From contig NZ_VEIO01000003.1 in NCBI RefSeq assembly GCF_007680605.1, forward strand, positions 207,951-271,950: a DNA stretch of 64,000 bases, written 5' to 3'. The stretch is from Paenibacillus xylanexedens (GTDB taxonomy: Bacteria > Bacillota > Bacilli > Paenibacillales > Paenibacillaceae). The translations under genes were made by a program, and so were the position numbers. The notes beneath the pieces were generated by a model that was not told the origin of the DNA, made no database searches, and saw only the letters and a list, made by a program, of their open reading frames with translations. Below are positions 51,881-59,862 of the stretch, piece by piece (the first letter of the stretch is position 1; every line of letters starts with the position of its first letter).

Positions 51881-52075
51881 CTAACGATCACCACGGACGT
51901 TATTTCGGCCTAAAAGGGGCTCTCAGAATTCTAACGATCACCAGTAAGCTTATATCATCGAAAAACCTGAAAAACAGGCTCCATTCAAGCAAAATGAAGC
52001 AAATAACGTCTCTGGTGATCGTTAGAAAATCGGAATGGCTAAATTCGCCTGAATAAGGCTTCTCCTGATCGTTAG
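51881..52075. repeat. 195-bp dispersed palindromic repeat, copy D
   Basis: CTAACGATC at 51881 and 51931; GATCGTTAG at 52017 and 52067. It lies 95 bp upstream of the namA start, so it overlaps or adjoins the namA promoter. Much of the sequence between the words matches copy C. Confidence 0.92.
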
Positions 52076-52079
52076 CGCG

Positions 52080-52325
52080 CGACATCACTCACATTACTCA
52101 CGTATTCGCATTACTCACATCTTTTATACACCGGTTTACTTATAAACACCATTTAACAACGTTCACACGCACTTATTCACGCTATTCACGCAGACTCATT
52201 CACACCTCAAACGAATGCTTGCATGCGTATATCTTGTTTGTTCACTAATCTATCCTTTAATTCGATTATTTCCGTTTCACTTTGCATTGCTTTAGCATTG
52301 CATCTCCTTGACTTGATCAGTTTGG
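52080..52325. other. Low-complexity tract downstream of the tautomerase gene
   Basis: Units such as CACTCACATTACTCAC and TTCACGCTATTCACGCA, rich in CAC and TTC, fill the gap between repeat copy D and the tautomerase stop. No gene or terminator is recognised. Confidence 0.6.
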
Positions 52326-52511
52326 TTACAGATCGGAGAACATTTTCCCGTTTTTGCCGTAGTTATCCTTCTCCAAATCCTCTATGAAAATAAAAACCTT
52401 ACTTGCTTCCACACCCAGCGTATCGCAAGCAACCTCGGTCATTCGTTCGATCAACTGGCGCTTCTGCTCCTTCGTTTTGCCTTCCAGCATCTTCACTGTA
52501 ATAAACGGCAT
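52326..52511 (-). CDS. 4-oxalocrotonate tautomerase family enzyme
   Basis: 61 residues, start ATG at 52511 behind AAAGGATG. After Met removal the catalytic Pro1 is exposed (PFITVKMLEGKTKEQKRQLI), with the Arg of the QKRQLIERMTE helix and the VFIFIEDLEKDNYGKNGKMFSD tail typical of 4-OT/YwhB. Members isomerise enol/keto acids as hexamers. Monocistronic; its physiological substrate is unknown. Confidence 0.93.
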   Translation of the reverse strand: MPFITVKMLEGKTKEQKRQLIERMTEVACDTLGVEASKVFIFIEDLEKDNYGKNGKMFSDL

Positions 52512-52939
52512 GATCTAAACACATCCTTTCTTCATAGCTATTATGAACCTGGGGTTCAAAAATTCAAGTACGCACTTTTTGGTGCCCTTCCATAGGCAGT
52601 CGCCTCAGCTTCATATCCCCAATCCATCCCATCAACAGAATACCCTTCTCGAAATCACGTCAAAACATGGTATGATATCGTTACAAACCAAACAAAAGGG
52701 ATATCCTACCAATATGAATTCCATTTTGAAAGGCTCAAGAGGATATTACCATCCCGCGAAGGGCAAAGACATTCTGAAGTGCCAGATTCCTGAAGTGACG
52801 CGATCAGATGGAGATCAGATGGAAATACGTGTAGCTCCCAGCACGCAGTGCACTGCTTCATGACGAGGGTGGTCAGCCACATGTAAAGTCTGGCACGTCA
52901 TATTCAACCTATATATTACCCGTAAAGGAGCGATTTCAC
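52512..52939. other. Region upstream of pepT, no supported gene
   Basis: A plus-strand frame open from 52543 to 52863 exists; its only plausible internal start (ATG 52714) has a poor ribosome site, and the 49-residue product has no recognisable domain. I cannot exclude a short leader-type ORF before pepT. Confidence 0.35.
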
Positions 52940-54178
52940 TTGAAAGATATATTAATTAAGAGACTCAGCGCATACGTACAGATGGATACCCAATCCGATG
53001 AAAATAGCGACACCTGCCCATCCACGCCCGGACAACTGGCGCTGGGCAAACTGCTTGTCGAAGAATGTACGTCCATTGGACTGCAAGAAGTCACGATGGA
53101 TGAGAATGGCTACGTGATGGCTACCCTTCCGTCCAATACGGACAAGGATGTGCCTGTCATTGGGTTCCTCGCTCATCTTGACACAGCTACCGACTTTACC
53201 GGGAAAAATGTAAAACCACAGGTTGTCGAGAACTATGATGGCTCTGATCTCATGCTGAACCGGGAGCTGGACGTTATTTTGTCCACCAAGGACTTCCCTG
53301 AACTCCATGAGTACAAAGGACATACGCTGATTACGACCGATGGCACAACGTTGCTAGGGGCAGATAATAAAGCTGGAATTGCCGAGATCATGACGGCGAT
53401 GGCTTACCTGATCGAGCATCCGGAAGTGAAACACGGCAAGATTCGGGTTGCTTTTACTCCCGATGAAGAGATTGGTCGTGGGCCGCATAAGTTCGATGTG
53501 GCTGCTTTTGGCGCCAAATATGCGTATACCGTGGACGGCGGGCCGCTGGGGGAACTGGAGTATGAGAGTTTTAACGCAGCAGGGGCCAAGATTACGGTAC
53601 GAGGTACAAATGTGCATCCCGGCACGGCAAAAGGCAAAATGGTGAATTCACTGAAAATCGCGATGGAATTAAACAGCAAGCTACCTGTAGAGGAAGCACC
53701 TGAATCCACCGAAGGCTACGAAGGCTTCTACCATCTGCTGGCAATGGAAGGTGATGTAGAGCTGACGAAGATGCACTACATTATTCGCGATTTTGATCGG
53801 GAGAAGTTTGAAGCACGCAAAACCAACTTGTTAAACATTGCGGACGAACTGAAAGCGAAGTATGGAGATAAAAGTGTTACGGTAGAGATGAACGACCAGT
53901 ACTACAATATGCGTGAAAAGATTGAGCCGGTTCGCCAGATCGTTGATATTGCGCACGAAGCCATGACAAAACTGGGTATCGAGCCAATTATTCGTCCAAT
54001 TCGGGGAGGAACAGACGGCTCCCAGCTCTCCTACATGGGCATGCCAACACCGAATATCTTCACAGGCGGGGAAAATTATCACGGCAAGTTCGAATATGTA
54101 TCGGTAGATAATATGGTCAAGGCCACACAGGTTATTGTGGAGATTGCACAATTGTTTGAACAACATGGGAATGTCTGA
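52940..54178 (+). CDS. pepT: Peptidase T (tripeptide aminopeptidase)
   Basis: 412 residues, TTG start at 52940 behind AAAGGAG. The M20 zinc-peptidase signs are complete: IGFLAHLDTATDFTGKNVKPQ (first metal His and general base Asp), TLLGADNKAGIAEIMTA (bridging Asp), AFTPDEEIGRGP (Glu-Glu), YTVDGGPLGELEYESFNAA, and GGTDGSQLSYMGMPTPNIFTGGENYHGKFEYV with the last metal His. It releases N-terminal residues from tripeptides in the cytoplasm. A terminator follows. Confidence 0.96.
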   Translation: MKDILIKRLSAYVQMDTQSDENSDTCPSTPGQLALGKLLVEECTSIGLQEVTMDENGYVMATLPSNTDKDVPVIGFLAHLDTATDFTGKNVKPQVVENYDGSDLMLNRELDVILSTKDFPELHEYKGHTLITTDGTTLLGADNKAGIAEIMTAMAYLIEHPEVKHGKIRVAFTPDEEIGRGPHKFDVAAFGAKYAYTVDGGPLGELEYESFNAAGAKITVRGTNVHPGTAKGKMVNSLKIAMELNSKLPVEEAPESTEGYEGFYHLLAMEGDVELTKMHYIIRDFDREKFEARKTNLLNIADELKAKYGDKSVTVEMNDQYYNMREKIEPVRQIVDIAHEAMTKLGIEPIIRPIRGGTDGSQLSYMGMPTPNIFTGGENYHGKFEYVSVDNMVKATQVIVEIAQLFEQHGNV

Positions 54179-54226
54179 TCAAAGCAGACGGGATCAAGGT
54201 TGATTCATACAGAATAGACGGAACGC

Positions 54227-54263
54227 AAAAGAGCACCTTCTTCGTTGAAGGGTGCTCTTTTTT
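54227..54263. terminator. Bidirectional terminator between pepT and the Crp/Fnr gene
   Basis: AAAAGAGCACCTTC pairs with GAAGGGTGCTCTTTT around a short loop, with TTTTTT on the plus strand and an A-run before it that serves the convergent gene. Confidence 0.87.
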
Positions 54264-54272
54264 AGTATCACT

Positions 54273-54965
54273 TCACTCGTACACATTACCTCCTGCAATC
54301 TCTCGCAGTTCCTCCACGTTCTGAATGATAATCTTTCGTCTTACTTTGCGAATAATATCCCGTCTGCACAAGTCCTGAATGACCCGATTGAGGTGCCTGT
54401 AGCTGGTACCGAGCAGATCAGCAAGTTCCGTTAATTTGGATGTCTGAATCTCCTCTGATGCAGCTGTATCCTGATCAGCCGTAGATAACATATAGCTGGC
54501 AAATCGGCTTTCCACGGGATACAACATGTTCAAACTCGACAGATTCGAGAACGTGTACAGCTTGTGTGTGACCTGACTCAGCATAAAATGAAGGAATTTC
54601 GGATTCTCGGCATACGTGTTCTGAATGACACGGTAGCTGATAGCGAGTAACAAACAGCGATTCACAGACTGCACGATATTGTTCGCTTCTTTCCCGTTCA
54701 CCAGCTCCAAGTCACCCACAAGGGCGAGTGGTGTACTGAATCTCAGCAACAGCGACTTGCCATTCGGCAGTGTTGTGAAGATTTTCAGCTTACCTTCAAC
54801 GAGAAAATATAAACGTTCAGGACGTTCTCCTTTTTCACAAATAATCTCGCCCTTCTCCGCCTCCAGAAGACGTAGCTCGCCAAGCAATGTTTCGTCCAAC
54901 ACCTGATCCAGTCCATGCTCCCGAACCAGTTGCCGCATAAGCTCAAAGTTCAACACTTCCTTCAT
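54273..54965 (-). CDS. Crp/Fnr-family regulator (YeiL-like)
   Basis: 230 residues from the ATG at 54965 with GGAGG nine bases upstream; the frame is open to 55013 without a start signal. The cyclic-nucleotide-type beta-barrel spans about 20-120 (GEIICEKGERPERLYFLVEGKLKIFTTLPNGKSLLLRF). The C-terminal winged helix carries SKLTELADLLGTSYRHLNRVIQDLCRRDIIRK. No Cys cluster for an iron-sulfur centre is present, so it is not an oxygen-sensing Fnr of the classic type. The pattern is closest to YeiL. Its effector is unknown. A palindrome lies at the likely promoter. Confidence 0.87.
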   Translation of the reverse strand: MKEVLNFELMRQLVREHGLDQVLDETLLGELRLLEAEKGEIICEKGERPERLYFLVEGKLKIFTTLPNGKSLLLRFSTPLALVGDLELVNGKEANNIVQSVNRCLLLAISYRVIQNTYAENPKFLHFMLSQVTHKLYTFSNLSSLNMLYPVESRFASYMLSTADQDTAASEEIQTSKLTELADLLGTSYRHLNRVIQDLCRRDIIRKVRRKIIIQNVEELREIAGGNVYE

Positions 54966-55005
54966 CCAGCCCCACCTCCAATGTGATCTTCCTGCTATAC
55001 AAAAT

Positions 55006-55017
55006 GGACACATGTCC
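55006..55017. promoter_or_regulatory. Palindrome at the Crp/Fnr gene promoter
   Basis: GGACA-CA-TGTCC lies about 40 bp upstream of the start codon, next to a -10-like TATAGC on the minus strand. It could be the site for autoregulation. Confidence 0.4.
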
Positions 55018-55249
55018 TATATTTCAACTGAAAACTCATCCATCAATTGGCATAAAAACAGTTACAACTAGAACTAATATCCAAGAAAACGCACCACATG
55101 GGAAAAAGTTTGAATATGATTTGGAAAATAGTTCGATTTTCATGTAATCAGGCATTCAGGATATCCGATTTTTGTCCGATGAACAATAGAGGTTCTGCAA
55201 ATTTTCCAATATACTTCACATTTAAATATTGAGAGGATGATTTAATTCC

Positions 55250-56098
55250 ATGAGTAACATAAACATTGTTGATGCATTGTTAAAAGCCTTGCCTTATATT
55301 AGTCTGATCCTCCGAGAGCCAGCCAGCCTCTCCATTTACGATCACGAAAAAGTACTCGATGTCTTGGCCACCGAGAAGTTCGACCTTGGATTTGAAAAAG
55401 GCATGAAACTTCTGGATTCCTATCAGAACTTTGCGGTTTTGAAAAATGGAAGAGAAGCTACGCTTTCTACACTGTCCAAAGAAGTGTTTGGGATTGAGCT
55501 GGACACACTAAACATTCCTATCTTTGATGATGATAACAATGTCGTTGCCGTATTCTGTGCATCGTATGACCAGTCCAATCAGAATCAGCTTGAAGACATC
55601 ATTCAGGAAAATCAAGACATCAATGCAAACCTGGTTGACATGGTGCAGCATGTAGCCGCTCATGCCGAAGAATTGCAGGCTACCAGTGAACAGATTTTGG
55701 AGAACACCAGACTGGCTGTCCAGAACTCATCCCAGATTAACAAGGTTGCTGGCTTCATTCGTGAGATTTCCGAACAAACCAACCTGCTCGGCCTGAATGC
55801 CGCAATCGAGGCTGCCCGTGTAGGTGAAGCCGGTGCCGGGTTTGGTGTCGTGGCATCCGAAGTACGCAAACTTTCTGTTGATGCGAAACAAGCAACGACC
55901 GATATTGATGCCAGTTTGAAAGACGTACAACAAGTGATTCAGCAGATGGAGGTTGAAGTATCCCAGATCGCTGCTTCCTCGCAGGAACAGGCAAATCTGG
56001 TTGCATCCTTCACCGATGTTATTGAGAAGCTGAATGATACAGGTGCACGCATGAAAGCTCTGTCCGAACAATTGATCAGCTACTCCGTAGAAAAGTAA
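55250..56098 (+). CDS. Soluble methyl-accepting-type chemoreceptor (YfmS-like)
   Basis: 282 residues without membrane segments; start ATG at 55250 behind AGAGGATG. The N-terminal 110 residues form a small sensing domain (LLKALPYISLILREPASLSIYDHEKVLDV). A coiled-coil signalling domain follows with a tip near KVAGFIREISEQTNLLGLNAAIEAARVGEAGAGFGVVASEVRKLS, which matches the CheA/CheW-contacting hairpin. Length and layout match YfmS of B. subtilis, a cytoplasmic receptor. It would report to the chemotaxis array from the cytoplasm; the ligand is unknown. Confidence 0.9.
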   Translation: MSNINIVDALLKALPYISLILREPASLSIYDHEKVLDVLATEKFDLGFEKGMKLLDSYQNFAVLKNGREATLSTLSKEVFGIELDTLNIPIFDDDNNVVAVFCASYDQSNQNQLEDIIQENQDINANLVDMVQHVAAHAEELQATSEQILENTRLAVQNSSQINKVAGFIREISEQTNLLGLNAAIEAARVGEAGAGFGVVASEVRKLSVDAKQATTDIDASLKDVQQVIQQMEVEVSQIAASSQEQANLVASFTDVIEKLNDTGARMKALSEQLISYSVEK

Positions 56099-56186
56099 CA
56101 TGGGGAAACAACAACAATAACAATAACAACAACTCATACACGAACGATCCGCATAAAAACCTTACTGCTCGATTGAAGGATGTAAT

Positions 56187-56229
56187 AAACAGGACTTGGA
56201 ATGCCATCATGGTAGTCCAAGTCCTGTTT
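56187..56229. terminator. Bidirectional terminator
   Basis: AAACAGGACTTGGA and its perfect 14-bp complement (56216-56229) enclose a 15-base loop that can itself pair. It lies between the chemoreceptor gene and the convergent symporter gene. Confidence 0.8.
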
Positions 56230-56262
56230 TATGGTGTTATGACAAGCTTATTCGTTGGTTTA

Positions 56263-57687
56263 TTAAACCTTTTTTGCACCTGTTACTTCCTCTTCTGACT
56301 CCCAGCATTCAATCTCGCCCGGAATATGAATCAGATCACGGGTGAAGACAGGATCACGTCCCTCAGCCTTCTGCCGCTTATAATCTTTTAACGCTTCAAA
56401 AGTGACTTTAGACAGCATCAGGATGGCAATCAAGTTAACTACAACCATCAGACCCATGAACAGGTCAGCCAAATCCCATACCAGTTGCACCTTCGCCACC
56501 GCACCAAATACCACCATGCTAATGACAGCAACGCGATAAACCCAGAGCCAGACTTTGTTAGACTTTATGAATTCAATGTTTGTTTCGCCGTAATAGTAAT
56601 TACCAATCAACGTACTGAAGGCAAACAGGAATACCATCACCGCCAGGAAGCCTGAAGCCCACGAACCGATGTGTACACTGAGCGCAGCTTGAGTCAGCTC
56701 AATACCACCCAGATCTGAACCCTGGTATACCCCGGATAATAAAATAATCATAGCCGTACTTGTACAAATAACCAGTGTATCTGTCAGAACGCCAAACGCC
56801 TGGATCAGGCCTTGTTTGACCGGATGAGAGGTATCTGCCGTTGCCGCAGCATTTGGCGCACTACCCATGCCGGCTTCATTCGAGAATAGTCCACGTTTAA
56901 CACCATTCATCAGCGCAGCACCCAGTGTCCCGCCAGCGACCTGTTCGATGCCGAAAGCATTTTTCACAATCAACGCAATCATTGCTGGAAGTTCTGTGAT
57001 GTTTGCGAGCACGATAAATACAGCCACCCCAATATACAACACGGCGAGCACAACCACGATATATTCTGATGCTTTCGCGATCCGTTTAACTCCGCCCATA
57101 ATGATACCTGCAAAAACAACTGCCATAATAATGCCAACCGTTAAGCGGTCTGTTCCAAAGGAGTTTTGGAATGCCACTGTGATGGTGTTGGACTGTACAG
57201 CGTTAAAGACCAAGCCGAACGAAAGGGTAATCAGGATAGCAAAAAGAACCCCCATCCATCGTTTTCCAAGCCCACGTTCCATATAGTAAGCTGGTCCTCC
57301 GCGGAATCCACCTTTGTCTTTAACTTTGTAGATCTGAGCCAATGTGCTCTCGACGAAACTCGAAGCCGACCCAATAATTGCAATAACCCACATCCAGAAA
57401 ACAGCACCAGGTCCCCCTAAAGCTATGGCAAGTGCGATTCCTGTAATGTTTCCCGTACCCACACGTGCGGCCATACTGATACAAAAGGCTTGAAATGGAG
57501 AAATTTTCCCCGGCTCCTTGCTCTTTGGCTCTTTGAGCACCTTGACCATATCACCGATCATACGGAATTGCATGAACCTCGTTTTCGTTGTGAAATAGAC
57601 TCCGCAGACGACCAGCAGAATGATTAACAGTTTAGACCAGAGAAAATCATTGAAAATAACGACAACATCTTGTATTGTTTGCTCCAT
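56263..57687 (-). CDS. Sodium:alanine/glycine symporter, AgcS family
   Basis: 474 residues with about eleven membrane helices, start ATG at 57687 behind AAGGGG. The family is clear: FQAFCISMAARVGTGNITGIALAIALGGPGAVFWMWV, FNAVQSNTITVAFQNSFG, FSNEAGMGSAPNAAATADTSHPVKQGLIQAFGVLTDTLVIC and YYYGETNIEFI. AgcS/AlsT transporters import alanine, glycine or glutamine with sodium. The neighbouring divergent regulator is GlnL-like; in B. subtilis GlnL controls the AgcS-family glutamine transporter glnT, so glutamine is a candidate substrate here. Confidence 0.93.
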   Translation of the reverse strand: MEQTIQDVVVIFNDFLWSKLLIILLVVCGVYFTTKTRFMQFRMIGDMVKVLKEPKSKEPGKISPFQAFCISMAARVGTGNITGIALAIALGGPGAVFWMWVIAIIGSASSFVESTLAQIYKVKDKGGFRGGPAYYMERGLGKRWMGVLFAILITLSFGLVFNAVQSNTITVAFQNSFGTDRLTVGIIMAVVFAGIIMGGVKRIAKASEYIVVVLAVLYIGVAVFIVLANITELPAMIALIVKNAFGIEQVAGGTLGAALMNGVKRGLFSNEAGMGSAPNAAATADTSHPVKQGLIQAFGVLTDTLVICTSTAMIILLSGVYQGSDLGGIELTQAALSVHIGSWASGFLAVMVFLFAFSTLIGNYYYGETNIEFIKSNKVWLWVYRVAVISMVVFGAVAKVQLVWDLADLFMGLMVVVNLIAILMLSKVTFEALKDYKRQKAEGRDPVFTRDLIHIPGEIECWESEEEVTGAKKV

Positions 57688-58117
57688 CGATACGCCCCTT
57701 ATTATGATGTATTATAAAAAAAGACTACTGCATTCGTTTCTTATCCCAGGACTTCGTATGACTGACCGGGTGCCGTGCTTGAAACAACTGAAAATTTGCA
57801 ACATTTTACATGACAACAGGCTCAGACTGATGCATGTTACTTATACTACAAGCGCATCTACCGAAATAGACAAATACCTACATGATTTCTGGACATTTTT
57901 TTTGAAAATGCGCCTCTCTCATCCAGTCATTGTCATCTAACCTTACATGTGAGCTTCTATGCAGATTTGCGTTTGGGAAGTATGATAGGAGAGGCCTCTG
58001 AGGATATGGTGATAAGCATGAGGTAAATAAAACAGGATTTTATGGCGAGACAAACCGCCGTTTAAATAGAGCTTTTTTAGGGATATACCGTGATGAATTG
58101 GAAAGGACGTGAGAGAT
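57688..58117. promoter_or_regulatory. Divergent promoter region of symporter and GlnL-like genes
   Basis: About 430 bp between the two divergent genes. It must carry both promoters and probably the regulator sites, but I see no clear paired -35/-10 or operator repeat. No small gene is supported. Confidence 0.4.
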
Positions 58118-59047
58118 TTGCGTTATTTTATCGTGGACGATGATCCAAGCGTGCGTTCCATGCTAATGGACATTATTGAAGATGAAGGATTGGGTGACAT
58201 TGCCGGGGAAGCCGAGGATGGAGCCCATATTCATGCCGAATTGCTGGAGCTGCATAAGGTGGATGTCCTGCTGATCGATCTGCTGATGCCGCATCAGGAT
58301 GGGATACAGACCGTACGTGCGCTTGAAGGAAAGTTCAAAGGCAAGATTGTGATGATCTCCCAGATTGAGTCCAAAAACATGATTGGAGAAGCTTACTCCT
58401 TAGGTATTGAGTATTATATTACGAAACCGATTAACCGGCTGGAGATTCTATCCGTGCTTCGCCTTGTGGAAGAGAGATTGCGTATGCAGCAGTCTATTGC
58501 TGATATCCAGCGTACACTGCAAGGGCTGACGGGTTTACAGACAGGTGAGCGCAAGCAGGTGCAGGCTCCGGACAAGACCATTACTACCACAGGTCATTTT
58601 CTGTTGTCCGAGATGGGCATGATCGGGGAGGCGGGCAGCCGAGATCTACTGGACATGCTGGAATATCTTGAACAACTAGAGACAGAGGAACATAAGCTAT
58701 CACCTTACACCTTCCCTTCGCTCAAAGACATCTTCCAGCAAGTAGCTCAACGCAAACTAGGAGAGATTGCCTCAGCTGCGGACATTACCAAAGAGGTCAA
58801 AGCAGCAGAACAGCGGGTGCGCAGAGCCATTTTTCAGACACTGAGTCATGTGGTGTCTCTTGGATTGACAGACTATACCCATCCGAAATTTGAGAACTAT
58901 GCTTCCAAATTTTTTGATTTTACCGAGATTCGCAAAAAAATGCTCGAACTGCAAAACAACGTGGAGCCCTCGCTGTCCCAAACCCGAATCAATACGAAAA
59001 AATTCGTGCAGGTGCTGTACTTGGAAGCCAAACGCATGCTTCATTAA
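58118..59047 (+). CDS. GlnL/YcbB-family response regulator
   Basis: 309 residues, most likely from a TTG at 58118 (ten bases after AAAGGA); the GTG at 58109 is too close to the site. The N-terminus MRYFIVDDDPSVRSMLMDIIEDEGLG closely resembles B. subtilis GlnL. The receiver has DDD, phosphorylated Asp54 in LLIDLLMPHQDG, Ser in MISQIESKNMIGEAYSLGIEYYITKPIN. The C-terminal YcbB-type domain (KDIFQQVAQRKLGEIAS region, QRVRRAIFQTLSHVVSLGLTDYTHPKFENYASKFFDFTEIRKKM) binds DNA. GlnL with kinase GlnK regulates glutamine utilisation; no GlnK gene is found in the window. Confidence 0.88.
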   Translation: MRYFIVDDDPSVRSMLMDIIEDEGLGDIAGEAEDGAHIHAELLELHKVDVLLIDLLMPHQDGIQTVRALEGKFKGKIVMISQIESKNMIGEAYSLGIEYYITKPINRLEILSVLRLVEERLRMQQSIADIQRTLQGLTGLQTGERKQVQAPDKTITTTGHFLLSEMGMIGEAGSRDLLDMLEYLEQLETEEHKLSPYTFPSLKDIFQQVAQRKLGEIASAADITKEVKAAEQRVRRAIFQTLSHVVSLGLTDYTHPKFENYASKFFDFTEIRKKMLELQNNVEPSLSQTRINTKKFVQVLYLEAKRMLH

Positions 59048-59262
59048 ATTAGAACAGACATGATGGATTGACCATCAACGAAAACAGGCATGAATGATCG
59101 ACCGTCAAAGCTCCCTCACGGTGATGCGAGGTTAGCTCTGACGGCGATCTTCATGCCCTTCCTTGATTGGGGTTGATGTGTTACTCTGTTCGCCCAAACC
59201 ATACAAGTTCATATCATGATACATTGTTGCGATATATAGTTGCATTCCCGTTCCGTTCACTC

Positions 59263-59439
59263 TTACGTTCGCGCCTGATTCCGGGATATTCGATTATACT
59301 CATTAATCAATTCATCCAGTGCCATCGACTGCCGAATGACTTCGGGATGTCCAAGCCTTCCCTTATTATGCTCCACCAGTTTATGAAGGTTATGCCTGGC
59401 TTTTTCTATTTTGTTTTTCAAATCCAAACTCATAACCAT
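59263..59439 (-). CDS. Spo0E-family aspartyl-phosphate phosphatase
   Basis: 58 residues, ATG at 59439 with GGAGG ten bases upstream, TAA at 59263. The sequence MVMSLDLKNKIEKARHNLHK is followed by the Spo0E hallmark PEVIRQSMALDELINEY (SxxLD motif for dephosphorylating Spo0A-P). These two-helix proteins restrain sporulation entry. It is a stand-alone gene, too short to be found by simple ORF length filters, and it supports a spore-forming host. Confidence 0.9.
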   Translation of the reverse strand: MVMSLDLKNKIEKARHNLHKLVEHNKGRLGHPEVIRQSMALDELINEYNRISRNQART

Positions 59440-59862
59440 GGCCCTGATACCTCCTTCATTTGTGTTCCATTGTATTGTTTCCTGTCAATCTATAGTTGGA
59501 TTAACATATGGCAGAGGAGACATGGATGTTTTGTATGCTTCTCCAAAATTTGAAAGGGCTAATTTCATTTTAATAGAGATTGGCGAAAAATACCAGATGT
59601 AACGCCGTCTTGTCACTTTCTCCCTACTCTATATGCGGCCTCTGTTTATGCGTTTTCTGCCTGAAAAGGCTTTGTGTCATAATTGTGTATTTTATAAAAA
59701 TAAACCAAAATGCACCCCTCCAATCTCGAACCCCATGGTTGGTGTCCTTCTGAGAATGGAGAGATGCTCCAGGTTACCTCTTATTCATGTCGGATGAAGC
59801 TGCCCTGTCTGTTATGCTGACGTATATTTACACATTGGATATCCGTTATTAGATTTGGAATA
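59440..59862. other. Intergenic region without recognised gene
   Basis: About 420 bp between the Spo0E-like gene and the end of the rhamnogalacturonan enzyme gene. Plus-strand ORFs here are short and lack ribosome sites. No strong terminator is visible for the large gene. Confidence 0.4.

Noticed and set aside
52543..52863. Plus-strand ORF of 106 codons before pepT
   Set aside because: Weak or no ribosome site for any start, no domain; the frame is probably open by chance.
52871..52939. T-box or other riboswitch before pepT
   Set aside because: No specifier-loop, T-box sequence or terminator/antiterminator pair can be seen; only a standard ribosome site.
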